A program made the translations under genes and the position numbers. Under the pieces are notes generated by a model, which saw only the letters and a list, made by a program, of their open reading frames with translations, did not search any database and had not been told where the DNA came from. This document shows positions 6,943 to 14,840 of a stretch of DNA of 20,834 nucleotides, in pieces. How positions within the stretch are numbered: the stretch's first letter is position 1; the number at the start of each line of letters is the position of its first letter. The stretch comes from RUG14121 sp964533935 (GTDB lineage: Bacteria; Bacillota_I; Bacilli_A; RF39; UBA660): positions 1-20,834 of the forward strand of contig CAZHOG010000015.1 in assembly GCA_964533935.1 (NCBI GenBank), in the 5' to 3' direction.

Positions 6943-8766
6943 TTATTTTCCTAAAAATATATTTAGTACTCTATTTAAATCCTTTTTATCAATTGGTTTC
7001 GATAAATATTCATCAAACCCAAAATTCATATATTCTTCACGCATTCCACTTATAGCATTGGCAGTTAAAACTACTACAGGAGTATCAAAGCCTTCCATTT
7101 TTCTTAATTCAAGCAAGGTTTCTTTTCCACTCATTTTTGGCATCATATCATCGGTTAAGATTAAATCATATTTTTTATCTTTAACCATTTTCAAACATTC
7201 TTCACCACTCAAACAACTATCTATTTTTAAATTATATTTTTCTAATAATCTTACTGCAACTTTTATATTTAAATTATTATCATCAACTAATAATATTTTT
7301 TTATTTGAAAAATCTATTGAATCATTATTACTATTATTTTCTGCAACTTCAGAATTCTTTTTATTAGTTATTTTTTGATCCATAAAAATAATGAATTTAC
7401 TACCCTTACCATATACACTTTGAACAATAACTTGGCCACCCATTAAATTAACAAGTTTCTTTGTTATTGCAAGGCCAAGTCCAGTTCCTTCAATTGCTGA
7501 ATTTTCTTCTTCTAATCTATCAAATTTAGAAAACAATCTATCAATATTTTCTTGTTTTATTCCTTTACCACTATCTTCTACAGAAATAATCATTTTACAA
7601 ACATCATCTCTTATAAAAGATTTTACTTCAAATCTAACAAATCCCTCTGGTGTATATTTTATAGCATTTGTTAATAAATTTAAAATAATTTGTTTTAATC
7701 TTACACTATCCCCAAATAAAACTGGTGGTATATCATTATCATAAAAATATGTAAAATCTAATTTCTTATCTCCTAATCTTGCCTTTGTTAGTGATACTAA
7801 ATCATAAAACATTAGTTTAAAAGAATACTCTTTGTCTATAATTTCTAATTTATCAGCTTCTATTTTAGAAATATCTAATATTCCATTTACTAATTCAATC
7901 AATGTTTCAGAAGCAGAAACAATATCTTTAACTTCATCTTTGCATTCATCAGATATTTTTTCTTCTAAAAGTGCTTGTGAAAATCCAACTATAGCATTTA
8001 AAGGAGTTCTAATTTCTTGGCTCATACTTGATAAAAAATCTGTTTTTGCACTATTTGCCACTTCTGCTTGTGCCTTTGCCACATTTAATTGTTTAATTAT
8101 TTCAATATCTGGATTTTCTATTGTGAAATAAAGAACCAATGTAACAAATCCTTGTAGAAAAGATAATACTAGTAATTCAGGATAAAATATTTGAACTATT
8201 GTAATTATTGGCCATATTATTAAAAAGATTATAAAAGGAAGCATTTTTTTCCAAGGAATTAAATCAATTTTTCTAAAAAAATAATATATCCATAATAAAC
8301 AACTAATTCCAATAGCACCGTTTGTAACTTTTTGAGCTATACCAAATGTATATATAACTTTACTTTTATTATATATATTTAACGGACTAATTAAAATTAT
8401 TAGCATTACAACAAGGCAAATAATTGAAACAATATTTCTCCTTTTTTTATAAGCTACTTCATAATCATCCATATCTTTAATTGGATGAGTAAGAACATAA
8501 ATATATCTTGTTAATAAAAATACCCATAAAAAATTTAATATTAAAAATCCTTTAGAAAGAAATAATCCAAGTATATTGCTTTCTCCAAAATAATCTATAG
8601 AATAATAACTAATAACTGCAAATAATGAACTAAAAATGTTTGCGTAAATTATTCTTTTATATATTCTATTTTCATAGCCATTCATTCTTGGTTTTGAAAA
8701 ATATAAAATAGTCATTAATAAGCTATAACAAAAACTACCAATTAAAAAAGTATTATTTCCTACCAC
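6943..8766 (-). CDS. Membrane hybrid histidine kinase lacking the H-box histidine
   Basis: A 607-residue sensor kinase. Residues 1-216 hold about seven hydrophobic segments (near 5-24, 38-58, 66-90, 111-131, 145-164, 176-194, 199-216), a 7TM-type sensor. A HisKA helix pair follows (about 240-300), then an HATPase domain with intact N box (NLLTNAIKYT), G1 (EDSGKGI), F (FSKFDRL) and G2 (GTGLGLA). The C-terminal receiver (about 490-607) has LVDDN, phospho-acceptor Asp in LTDDMMP and Lys in LSKPI. In the H box the usual SHEIRTP reads SQEIRTP: residue 250 is Gln, encoded by CAA at 8017-8019. No other His occurs in the helix pair. Start is a GTG with AGGAAG 7 nt upstream. It probably acts with the downstream HPt-receiver protein. 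Confidence 0.92.
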   Translation of the reverse strand: MVGNNTFLIGSFCYSLLMTILYFSKPRMNGYENRIYKRIIYANIFSSLFAVISYYSIDYFGESNILGLFLSKGFLILNFLWVFLLTRYIYVLTHPIKDMDDYEVAYKKRRNIVSIICLVVMLIILISPLNIYNKSKVIYTFGIAQKVTNGAIGISCLLWIYYFFRKIDLIPWKKMLPFIIFLIIWPIITIVQIFYPELLVLSFLQGFVTLVLYFTIENPDIEIIKQLNVAKAQAEVANSAKTDFLSSMSQEIRTPLNAIVGFSQALLEEKISDECKDEVKDIVSASETLIELVNGILDISKIEADKLEIIDKEYSFKLMFYDLVSLTKARLGDKKLDFTYFYDNDIPPVLFGDSVRLKQIILNLLTNAIKYTPEGFVRFEVKSFIRDDVCKMIISVEDSGKGIKQENIDRLFSKFDRLEEENSAIEGTGLGLAITKKLVNLMGGQVIVQSVYGKGSKFIIFMDQKITNKKNSEVAENNSNNDSIDFSNKKILLVDDNNLNIKVAVRLLEKYNLKIDSCLSGEECLKMVKDKKYDLILTDDMMPKMSGKETLLELRKMEGFDTPVVVLTANAISGMREEYMNFGFDEYLSKPIDKKDLNRVLNIFLGK

Positions 8767-8791
8767 ATGACATCTTCCTATTCTTTATATA

Positions 8792-8820
8792 ATTTTATCA
8801 TTTGAAGATGAATTTTACAA
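8792..8820 (-). promoter_or_regulatory. Promoter of the hybrid kinase gene
   Basis: TTGTAA (8815-8820) and TAAAAT (8792-8797) are 17 nt apart with an extended TG, the same TGATAAAAT -10 as in the HPt-receiver promoter. The shared form suggests similar strength or co-regulation, though extended -10 elements are common in such genomes. Confidence 0.6.
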
Positions 8821-8853
8821 TCATATTTGCACTATGAAAATCATTTATTAATT

Positions 8854-8878
8854 ATAAAAAAATATCTCTTACGATATT
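8854..8878 (-). terminator. Intrinsic terminator after the kinase-fold gene
   Basis: The minus strand reads AATATC, loop GTAAGA, GATATT, then a run of T. It overlaps the TAA stop of the gene ending at 8877. Confidence 0.65.
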
Positions 8879-9611
8879 ATTTTTTTAACTTTAATTCATA
8901 TTCACTTACTTCATTAAATATATTATCCAAATTCATCTCTTGTTTAATGTGAAAATCTATATTTAAAAATGAATTTAATCTATTTATCATATTTTTTAAC
9001 GTCATTAATGCTAGATTATTATAGTATCCCGAATTATCATCTATTCCAATTTGACTATATTCAAAATCAATTAACTTAACATCCAGATTATTATTAATCA
9101 TATAGTTTTTTGCGTGATTATCAGTATATATAATGTTGTTTTTTTCAAGTTCTTTTAATATTTCTATAATCTTTTTATAAATAGTTAATATATTTTTTTC
9201 ATTAACCATATGTTTATAAATACTATCGTTTAATGTTAAATAATCATTATAATATGGGATAATTTGCCCAATTATTCTATGATCTACTGTAACAACTCCA
9301 GTTGGAAAATCAGTTAATTTAACATTTGATTGTTTTTGTTGTAATTTTGATATTAATCGATCATCAAGATTCCCATTAAATTTATATTCAGCAAAAGCTT
9401 TATATACCCTTAGAGCTAATTGTGCATTTCTTTTATAAATATAAACCCCTTCTGTATCAAAATCATCAGGTGAAAAGAAACAATCATTATCTCGATTAGT
9501 TTGACAAACAAATTCTCCTAAATTTCCATATAGGTCATTTTTAGCAAAAGCCATTTCTTTTATATTATATTTTTCATTTTTTATATTAGTAAATGTATCA
9601 TTAAATTTCAT
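8877..9611 (-). CDS. Protein-kinase-fold (aminoglycoside/ABC1-like) phosphotransferase
   Basis: A 244-residue soluble protein of the kinase-like superfamily; substrate unknown. The C-terminal half shows a catalytic loop YTDNHAKN, where D164 and N169 have the Asp-x4-Asn spacing of HRDxKxxN, with Tyr in place of the first His. A metal-binding IDFE follows (D182) in place of DFG. An Arg-Val-Tyr-Lys segment near residues 68-71 may contribute to the small lobe. The frame is open upstream to 9668, but AGGGG lies before the ATG at 9611, where the domain begins. It follows the HD/P-loop fusion gene and has an internal promoter. It may phosphorylate a small molecule or a protein; motifs alone do not decide this. 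Confidence 0.7.
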   Translation of the reverse strand: MKFNDTFTNIKNEKYNIKEMAFAKNDLYGNLGEFVCQTNRDNDCFFSPDDFDTEGVYIYKRNAQLALRVYKAFAEYKFNGNLDDRLISKLQQKQSNVKLTDFPTGVVTVDHRIIGQIIPYYNDYLTLNDSIYKHMVNEKNILTIYKKIIEILKELEKNNIIYTDNHAKNYMINNNLDVKLIDFEYSQIGIDDNSGYYNNLALMTLKNMINRLNSFLNIDFHIKQEMNLDNIFNEVSEYELKLKK

Positions 9612-9630
9612 AAAAAAACCCCTTTTGAGG
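9612..9630 (-). terminator. Terminator-like hairpin containing the SD of the next gene
   Basis: The minus strand reads CCCT, CAAA, AGGG, G, then seven T, directly before the ATG at 9611. The 3' arm (AGGGG) is also the SD of the kinase-fold gene and the U-tract is its spacer. The stem is short (4 bp), so termination strength is uncertain. Confidence 0.5.
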
Positions 9631-9633
9631 GAT

Positions 9634-9662
9634 ATAATAGCAAATTTCTTAATTTTTGTCAA
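9634..9662 (-). promoter_or_regulatory. Internal promoter for the kinase-fold gene
   Basis: A perfect TTGACA (9657-9662) and TATTAT (9634-9639) are 17 nt apart. The -35 lies in the last codons of the upstream gene. The predicted start (about 9626-9627) falls inside the loop of the hairpin at 9612-9630, so this transcript would lack the hairpin's 5' arm. Confidence 0.7.
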
Positions 9663-10998
9663 ATTCACTTAATTTTTCTTTTAATTCTTCAATATAAAAT
9701 TTTCTTAAACTATCTAATAATAAATCTGCAGTTTTAATCGCTAAATTTCTTTTGGATATTTCAGTAGCATCTATATAGTAATAATTAAAATTGTTTTGTT
9801 TTGCAATTTTTATAACATTATTTAAAGATTCATTATATTCATCTAAATTTTTACAATTTAAAAAATTTCTATCTTCAAGTGCAATACTTGTATGATAATC
9901 TCTTTTTAAAGCAACCAAAGAATCAGTGTGAAAAGCAATAATAAGATTTATTTTATCTTTAATCTTTCTAATATAATTATTTATATATTCTTCATATTCA
10001 TATTCTGATAATCCATTTTTCAAATAATATCTATTTATCCAAACAATTCTATCTAATAAACATCTATCTGCTATAATTATATCTGGATTTGTTTGTAATT
10101 CATTATCTAAAATATTATTTATTTCTTCAGGAATGATATCATATATTAATTTTTTATAATCGCTTTTATAATTATTTTTAATCGTTTGCTTATAATATTT
10201 AGATGAAGTAAATTCTTCAATCAACGAAACTTTAAATTTCCCTTTTTCTAAAAAATCACAAATATCATTGATAACTGAAGTTTTACCAGTTCTTGGTGTA
10301 CCAGTTATTTCTATTACATACGGTTTCATACCAGGTAATAAATGAGATAATTTATATATTTCTTGCTTTTTATAATGTAATCTTACTAAAGAATCGTATT
10401 CTAGGATATTATCATTAAATATTACTTCCTTAAAATATTCATCATTTTTCTTATCATAAAAAACATAATCAATTATTTCTTTTAATTTTTTAAATATTTC
10501 TTGTCCTTCATCTTCATTATAAATTAAACTTTCATAAATATTTGTGTAATACCATTTTTGCTTGTCATAACCTCTTTTAAAATATTTGAAATCAAAGTCT
10601 TTATCTTTAGCCATTAAAATTCTTATATCTTCTAAATTACTTATTTTATCTGCACATACTACTGCTTTGTGTCTCAAATCTAATAGTTTTACAGTATCAA
10701 TAGTATGTTGTTTTCTTTCTTCCCAAGATAGGCTTTTATCTGGTTCACTAGCTCCATAAACTAAAGACGCTATGTCTTTTCCAAAATACTCTTCAATATC
10801 TTCTATTGTATATTTAGTATCTTCTACAACATCATGTAAATATCCAGCAGCTATAACATTTTCATCAAAATCATAATCTTTCAAAATATTTGCAACATTT
10901 ATCGGATGAAAAATCATTAACTTATCAGTATCTGATTTTCTCACTTGGCCTTTGTGAGCCTTCACTGCAAATTCAAATGCATCTTTTTTTATATCCAT
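9649..10998 (-). CDS. HD hydrolase fused to a P-loop nucleotide kinase-like domain
   Basis: A 449-residue cytoplasmic fusion. Residues 1 to about 165 form an HD domain of the SpoT/Mesh1 type: H31 in FHPINVA, H55-D56 in YLHDVVEDT with E59-D60, and D117 in ADKISNL. This set fits a metal-dependent phosphohydrolase of nucleotides such as ppGpp or dNTPs. Residues about 225-435 form a P-loop kinase: Walker A GTPRTGKTS (233-241) and ADRCLLDR (310-317), a pattern seen in deoxynucleoside/thymidylate-kinase-like proteins. ATG has an AGGA SD about 10 nt upstream. No promoter of its own was found after the frr terminator, so read-through from frr is likely. Exact substrate is not readable; nucleotide metabolism or signalling is inference. 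Confidence 0.8.
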   Translation of the reverse strand: MDIKKDAFEFAVKAHKGQVRKSDTDKLMIFHPINVANILKDYDFDENVIAAGYLHDVVEDTKYTIEDIEEYFGKDIASLVYGASEPDKSLSWEERKQHTIDTVKLLDLRHKAVVCADKISNLEDIRILMAKDKDFDFKYFKRGYDKQKWYYTNIYESLIYNEDEGQEIFKKLKEIIDYVFYDKKNDEYFKEVIFNDNILEYDSLVRLHYKKQEIYKLSHLLPGMKPYVIEITGTPRTGKTSVINDICDFLEKGKFKVSLIEEFTSSKYYKQTIKNNYKSDYKKLIYDIIPEEINNILDNELQTNPDIIIADRCLLDRIVWINRYYLKNGLSEYEYEEYINNYIRKIKDKINLIIAFHTDSLVALKRDYHTSIALEDRNFLNCKNLDEYNESLNNVIKIAKQNNFNYYYIDATEISKRNLAIKTADLLLDSLRKFYIEELKEKLSEFDKN

Positions 10999-11020
10999 AT
11001 TATCTCATTCCTATCTAAAC

Positions 11021-11050
11021 TTAAAAAAATTAAAGAATAAATCTTTAATT
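11021..11050 (-). terminator. Intrinsic terminator after frr
   Basis: A 9-bp stem AATTAAAGA/TCTTTAATT (11042-11050, 11028-11036) with a 5-nt loop, followed by a T run. The stem is all A/T-rich, so some read-through into the HD-fusion gene is plausible. Confidence 0.7.
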
Positions 11051-11576
11051 ATATTTTCATTAATTCATCTTCTTTAATTTTTAATTTTTCTTCAATTATT
11101 TTATTGTATTTATTAATAGCTTCTTGTACATCTTCAAGCATTCTTTTTTCTTCGTCTTCATTATATTCTTCTCTTTTAATTGCATTATTTTCATCTTGGC
11201 GAATGTTTCTAAGAGCAACTTTTGTTTCTTCAGCAATGGCTTTTGCTTGTTTAACGTAATCTTTTCTTCTTTCTTCAGTTAATTCAGGAACAGTTAAAAT
11301 AATAACCTCTCCATTATTAATTGGAGTAATTCCTAAATTAGCTTCATTAATAGCTCTTTCAAGTTCTTTTAATGTACTTCTATCAAAAGGTTTAATTAAT
11401 AATTGACGTGCTTCAGGAACAGTAACATTTGCTAAACTTTGAATAGGAGTATCAGTACCATAATATGATACCATTATTCCATTTAACATTGCTGGGTTTG
11501 CTCTTCCAGCTCTAATATTTATAAATTTATTTTCCATAGCTAATATAGCTTTATTCATTTTTTCTTCAGTATTCAT
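11049..11576 (-). CDS. frr: Ribosome recycling factor
   Basis: Cytoplasmic factor that, with EF-G, splits post-termination 70S ribosomes. The three-helix-bundle signatures are plain: IRAGRANPAML near the N-terminus, VPEARQLLIKPFD, and LTEERRKDYVKQAK in the C-terminal helices. The frame is open to a TTG at 11600, which would overlap the upstream gene by 8 nt. I prefer the ATG at 11576 (175 residues), preceded by AGAGAG at about 6 nt. That makes the first helix somewhat shorter than in B. subtilis (185 residues), so the TTG start remains possible. It is the last gene of an operon with two membrane-anchored proteins. Confidence 0.93.
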   Translation of the reverse strand: MNTEEKMNKAILAMENKFINIRAGRANPAMLNGIMVSYYGTDTPIQSLANVTVPEARQLLIKPFDRSTLKELERAINEANLGITPINNGEVIILTVPELTEERRKDYVKQAKAIAEETKVALRNIRQDENNAIKREEYNEDEEKRMLEDVQEAINKYNKIIEEKLKIKEDELMKI

Positions 11577-11592
11577 AACATTCTCTCTTTCA

Positions 11593-12375
11593 TTAATCAA
11601 TTTCTATAATATCATTATAATTTATAACATTGGTTTTAACAATATATTTTATAACTAACTTACCATTATTATTAATATATATGCCATAAGTGTTATCATT
11701 TTCAAAATTATTTATTGTTTCATCTATTTTTATAGTTTCAACATCATTTTCAATTGTTTGTTCACTCTCTAATTTTTCTTTTATTTTTGTTTTAACTTCT
11801 GCTAAAGATATATTATATATATCTAAAACATCTATATTGGATATTTTTTTATTATTTACTACATCAAAAACATAAGATTCTATTAAATTATGTTCCTTAA
11901 CACCATCAAAGCAATCATATTCATAGTTAGATACAACCAATGATATGTATTGTAAATATTCATAATTTTCATAATCTCTAACTGTAGCACTATAAATATC
12001 ATCCGTATCAAAAGCAATTTCTTTTCCAGTGTCATTAGTAGTAGATGATATTTTTTTTACATTATTTATATACTCGTCATTTTTATTTGATAATTCTTGA
12101 GTTAATTCTTCAGCTTGATTATTTGATAAATTTATTATCGGATTTTTATAAGCAATATTTAAATCATTTGATACAACAAAATCGTTTGAATAATAAATAA
12201 AATCTTTACTTTTATCTATTTTATTATCATCAGTTATTGATATTTCCTCTTTATTATTTTTCAAACTAAGATGTTTATCATTTTTAAAAGTATAAAAATA
12301 ACCACCAATGCCAATTACTAAAACAATAATTAGAAAAGAAATACAACCAACTAAAGCTCTAGTTTTCTCCTCCAT
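11593..12375 (-). CDS. Membrane-anchored protein with an RsiV/DUF3298-like C-terminus
   Basis: About 260 residues. A cytoplasmic start (EEKTRA), one transmembrane helix (about 8-30) and an Asn/Lys/Asp-rich extracellular region. The C-terminal part has YLQYISLVVSNYEY, then ESYVFDVVNNKKISNIDVL, then YGIYINNNGKLVIKY. This resembles the beta-rich domain of RsiV and PdaC-type proteins (DUF3298), found in lysozyme-sensing anti-sigma factors and cell-wall deacetylases. The catalytic NodB part is absent and no sigma-factor gene is nearby, so a wall-facing sensor is only a suggestion. Two ATGs lie side by side (12378, 12375); the second has better spacing from AGGAGG. It overlaps the preceding gene by 17 nt. 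Confidence 0.6.
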   Translation of the reverse strand: MEEKTRALVGCISFLIIVLVIGIGGYFYTFKNDKHLSLKNNKEEISITDDNKIDKSKDFIYYSNDFVVSNDLNIAYKNPIINLSNNQAEELTQELSNKNDEYINNVKKISSTTNDTGKEIAFDTDDIYSATVRDYENYEYLQYISLVVSNYEYDCFDGVKEHNLIESYVFDVVNNKKISNIDVLDIYNISLAEVKTKIKEKLESEQTIENDVETIKIDETINNFENDNTYGIYINNNGKLVIKYIVKTNVINYNDIIEID

Positions 12376-12949
12376 CATTTCCTCCTAAATATGATTTAAA
12401 TATTATATTAAATTGTTCATGTTTATTATTTATTGTTTCTTCATTCCAATAATCTTTTGGTTTTGTATTTCCATAAACAATTGATGTTTCATCATCATAA
12501 GCTAAAATACTACCATTTTTAACAACAAGTAAACTTGGAGCTGATATATTTATTTCACCTAGGTCATTTCTTTTTAAAAAGCCTTGGATTTTATCAATAA
12601 TTTTTTCATAAGTAACTGAATCTTTTTCACGATCTGTTAAAAAATCATAATAGTATATTTCTTTGATATTGTTTTCTTTAGCAACATCATTTAAATATTT
12701 AGCATAATAATTTGACCATTCATTATCTTTAAATCCCATAAATATGATTGCATTTTTACTTAAAGCATCATATATTTCTTCTTCATCTTTATATACAAAA
12801 ACATTATCTTCTTTAACTAAAGAATATTCTTTAGAGAATTTAATTGAATCTTTCACTTCTTTTTTGGTAAAATCTCTTGTTCCTAAAAATATTAATAATA
12901 CTAATAATAAAAACATTAAAAATAAATCAATTATTGTCCTCTTTTTCAT
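12359..12949 (-). CDS. Membrane-anchored thioredoxin-like protein without cysteines
   Basis: A 196-residue protein with an N-terminal transmembrane helix (about 7-23) and an extracellular domain resembling thioredoxin. A strand IIFMGF (68-73) leads into the position of the active site. A second strand EIYYYDF follows, then a cis-Pro-like SAPSLLVVKNGSIL (136-149). Where thioredoxins have WCGPC the sequence reads WSNYY (78-82), and the protein contains no cysteine at all, so it cannot be a dithiol oxidoreductase. SD AGGAAG lies 7 nt before the ATG. It is translationally overlapped with the next membrane protein, so the two may form a complex. A non-redox binding role is inference. Confidence 0.65.
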   Translation of the reverse strand: MKKRTIIDLFLMFLLLVLLIFLGTRDFTKKEVKDSIKFSKEYSLVKEDNVFVYKDEEEIYDALSKNAIIFMGFKDNEWSNYYAKYLNDVAKENNIKEIYYYDFLTDREKDSVTYEKIIDKIQGFLKRNDLGEINISAPSLLVVKNGSILAYDDETSIVYGNTKPKDYWNEETINNKHEQFNIIFKSYLGGNDGGEN

Positions 12950-12970
12950 AAAAACACTTCCTTATTTATT

Positions 12971-12979
12971 ATTATATCA
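12971..12979 (-). promoter_or_regulatory. Extended -10 promoter of the thioredoxin-like/frr operon
   Basis: TGATATAAT on the minus strand is a consensus extended -10. No -35 match was found, which such promoters do not strictly need. Predicted start is near 12964. Confidence 0.5.
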
Positions 12980-13002
12980 TATATAATTTTAAATCTTATG
13001 CA

Positions 13003-13031
13003 TAAAAAAAGACACTTGTAAAATTGTGTCT
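13003..13031 (-). terminator. Intrinsic terminator after tsf
   Basis: The minus strand reads AGACAC, a 10-nt loop, GTGTCT, then TTTTTT. It lies 7 nt after the tsf stop and ends the rpsB-tsf operon. Confidence 0.8.
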
Positions 13032-13037
13032 AATTTA

Positions 13038-13916
13038 TTATTCACCTTTAACTTGGTTCATTACTTCTTCGGCAAAGTTTTCAGTTCTTTTTTCCATTCC
13101 TTCACCAACTTCATAACGAATGCAATCAACGATTTCTCCACCATTGTTTGCAACGAAAGTTCTAACGTTAATATCGCCATCTTTAATGAATGCTTGTTCT
13201 GATAAACAAATTTCTTTAAAGAATTTATTTATTCTTCCAATAACCATTTTTTCAGCAATATCAGCGGGTTTTCCTTCTTCCATAGCTTGTTCTTTTAAAA
13301 CATTTTTTTCTTTTTCTACTACATCAACAGGAACATTATCAATATTTAAATATTGAGCTTTCATAGCAGCAGATTGCATTGCTACATCTTTAGCAACTTC
13401 TTCACTAGCATTTTTAACAAGTGCTAAAGAAGCAATCTTACCACCCATATGTAAATAAGCACCGAAAGATTCACTATCATCTTTTTCAATTACTTCAAAT
13501 CTTCTAAGAGATAATTTTTCTCCAATTTTAGCAGTTTTAGCAACTATTAAATCATTAATAGTACCATCTTCAAAAGAAACATTTAATGCACTTTCTAAAT
13601 CTTTAGCATCACTAGCTAAAATAGTTTTTCCGATGTTTTCAATCATTTCTTTGAATTCATCATTTTTACTAACAAAATCAGTTTCTGAATTTACTTCTAA
13701 AATAATAGCTTTGTTTCCATCAACGAAAATATTAGCTAATCCTTCAGCAGCAATTCTTGATTCTTTTTTTGTTGCTTTTGCAAATCCTTTTTCACGTAAC
13801 CAATCGATAGCAGCATCAATAGATCCATCACAAGCACTTAATGCTTTTTTACAATCCATCATTCCTGCACCAGTTGTTTCACGTAATTCTTTAACCATAC
13901 TTGCAGTTACTTCCAT
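13038..13916 (-). CDS. tsf: Elongation factor Ts
   Basis: Guanine-nucleotide exchange factor for EF-Tu. The 292-residue protein begins with the UBA-like N-terminal domain and the EF-Ts signature TTGAGMMDCKKAL (14-26). The second signature, LEVNSETDFVSKNDEF, falls at about 73-88, and the dimerisation/core repeats follow. Length is typical of Bacillota. The ATG is preceded by AGAGGG at 6 nt. It follows rpsB after a 15-nt gap, the near-universal rpsB-tsf arrangement, and carries the operon terminator. Confidence 0.97.
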   Translation of the reverse strand: MEVTASMVKELRETTGAGMMDCKKALSACDGSIDAAIDWLREKGFAKATKKESRIAAEGLANIFVDGNKAIILEVNSETDFVSKNDEFKEMIENIGKTILASDAKDLESALNVSFEDGTINDLIVAKTAKIGEKLSLRRFEVIEKDDSESFGAYLHMGGKIASLALVKNASEEVAKDVAMQSAAMKAQYLNIDNVPVDVVEKEKNVLKEQAMEEGKPADIAEKMVIGRINKFFKEICLSEQAFIKDGDINVRTFVANNGGEIVDCIRYEVGEGMEKRTENFAEEVMNQVKGE

Positions 13917-13931
13917 TAATATCCCTCTTTC

Positions 13932-14840
13932 TTATTTACTTAAAATTTCAATTAATTCTTCTTTTTTCATTGAAGAATATCCTTTAACACCAGCTTCTTT
14001 AGCCATTGCTTTTAATTCAGCTAATGTTTTAGTTGTTAAATCAGTAGTTTCTTCTTTAACTTCTTCAACTTTTTCTTCTTTTTTTACTTCTACTACTTTT
14101 TCTTCTTTAGTTTCTTTTTTAGCTTTTTTGTCTTCTTCAGTTACATAGTCAACTAATTCTAAACCTCTAGATTCACAAATAGCATTATTTAAAACTCCTA
14201 AAACAACTTTTACAGATCTAACTGCATCGTCATTTCCTGGAATAACAAAATCTACGTCATCTGGATCACAGTTTGTATCAACAATTCCAAATACTGGAAT
14301 TCTTAATTTACGAGCTTCTCTAATTGCATTAATTTCCTTTTTAGGATCAACAATAATTAAAGCTTGAGGTAATTTATACATTTCTCTAATACCACATAAA
14401 ACTTTGTTTAACTTTTCATATTCTTTTTTAAGTCCAACAACTTCTTTTTTAGGTAATACATCAAATGTACCATCTGCTTCCATTTTTTCAATTTCTTCTA
14501 ATCTTTTAACTCTTCTTCTGATTGTTCTGAAGTTAGTTAAAGTTCCACCTAACCATCTTTCAGTTACATAATAAGAATTACTTCTAGTTGCTTCTTCTAA
14601 AGCAGCTTCACTAGCTTGTTTTTTAGTACCAACAAATAAGAAAGTACCTCCATTATCAGCAATGTTTTTAATTTCAACATATGCTTCTTCAATTTTTGCT
14701 ACAGTTTTGTCTAAGTCGATAATATAAATATCGTCTCTTGCTGTAAAAATGTATGGTTTCATTTTTGGATTCCATCTTTTTGTTTGATGTCCAAAATGAA
14801 CTCCAGCTTCTAATAAATAACTCATAGAAACTACGGCCAT
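13932..14840 (-). CDS. rpsB: 30S ribosomal protein S2 with a C-terminal SAP/Rho-N-like extension
   Basis: Small-subunit ribosomal protein. Residues 1 to about 232 are a complete S2 core (LLEAGVHFGHQTKRWNPKM, ERWLGGTLTNF, LIIVDPKKE, VFGIVDTNCDPD). The protein then continues to 302 residues. A Lys/Glu linker (233-267) leads to a compact helical domain, LTTKTLAELKAMAKEAG...MKKEELIEIL (268-302), with the pattern of SAP/Rho N-terminal domains, which bind nucleic acid. Most S2 proteins end shortly after the core, so this is an added domain. SD GGAGGG is strong and 7 nt from the ATG. The gene has its own promoter and a leader of about 110 nt. Confidence 0.95.
   Translation of the reverse strand: MAVVSMSYLLEAGVHFGHQTKRWNPKMKPYIFTARDDIYIIDLDKTVAKIEEAYVEIKNIADNGGTFLFVGTKKQASEAALEEATRSNSYYVTERWLGGTLTNFRTIRRRVKRLEEIEKMEADGTFDVLPKKEVVGLKKEYEKLNKVLCGIREMYKLPQALIIVDPKKEINAIREARKLRIPVFGIVDTNCDPDDVDFVIPGNDDAVRSVKVVLGVLNNAICESRGLELVDYVTEEDKKAKKETKEEKVVEVKKEEKVEEVKEETTDLTTKTLAELKAMAKEAGVKGYSSMKKEELIEILSK

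Noticed and set aside
7058..7378. Plus-strand open frame opposite the hybrid kinase gene
   Set aside because: Shadow of the receiver-domain coding strand; low-complexity Ser/Leu/Phe composition, no SD or domain. The plus frames at 7832-8131, 11690-11875, 12744-12986, 13120-13356, 13633-14148, 15607-15825, 17774-18019 and 18864-19046 are the same kind of artefact.
11593..12375. Anti-sigma factor RsiV
   Set aside because: Only the C-terminal domain is similar; there is no recognisable sigma-binding N-terminal domain and no ECF sigma gene in the window.
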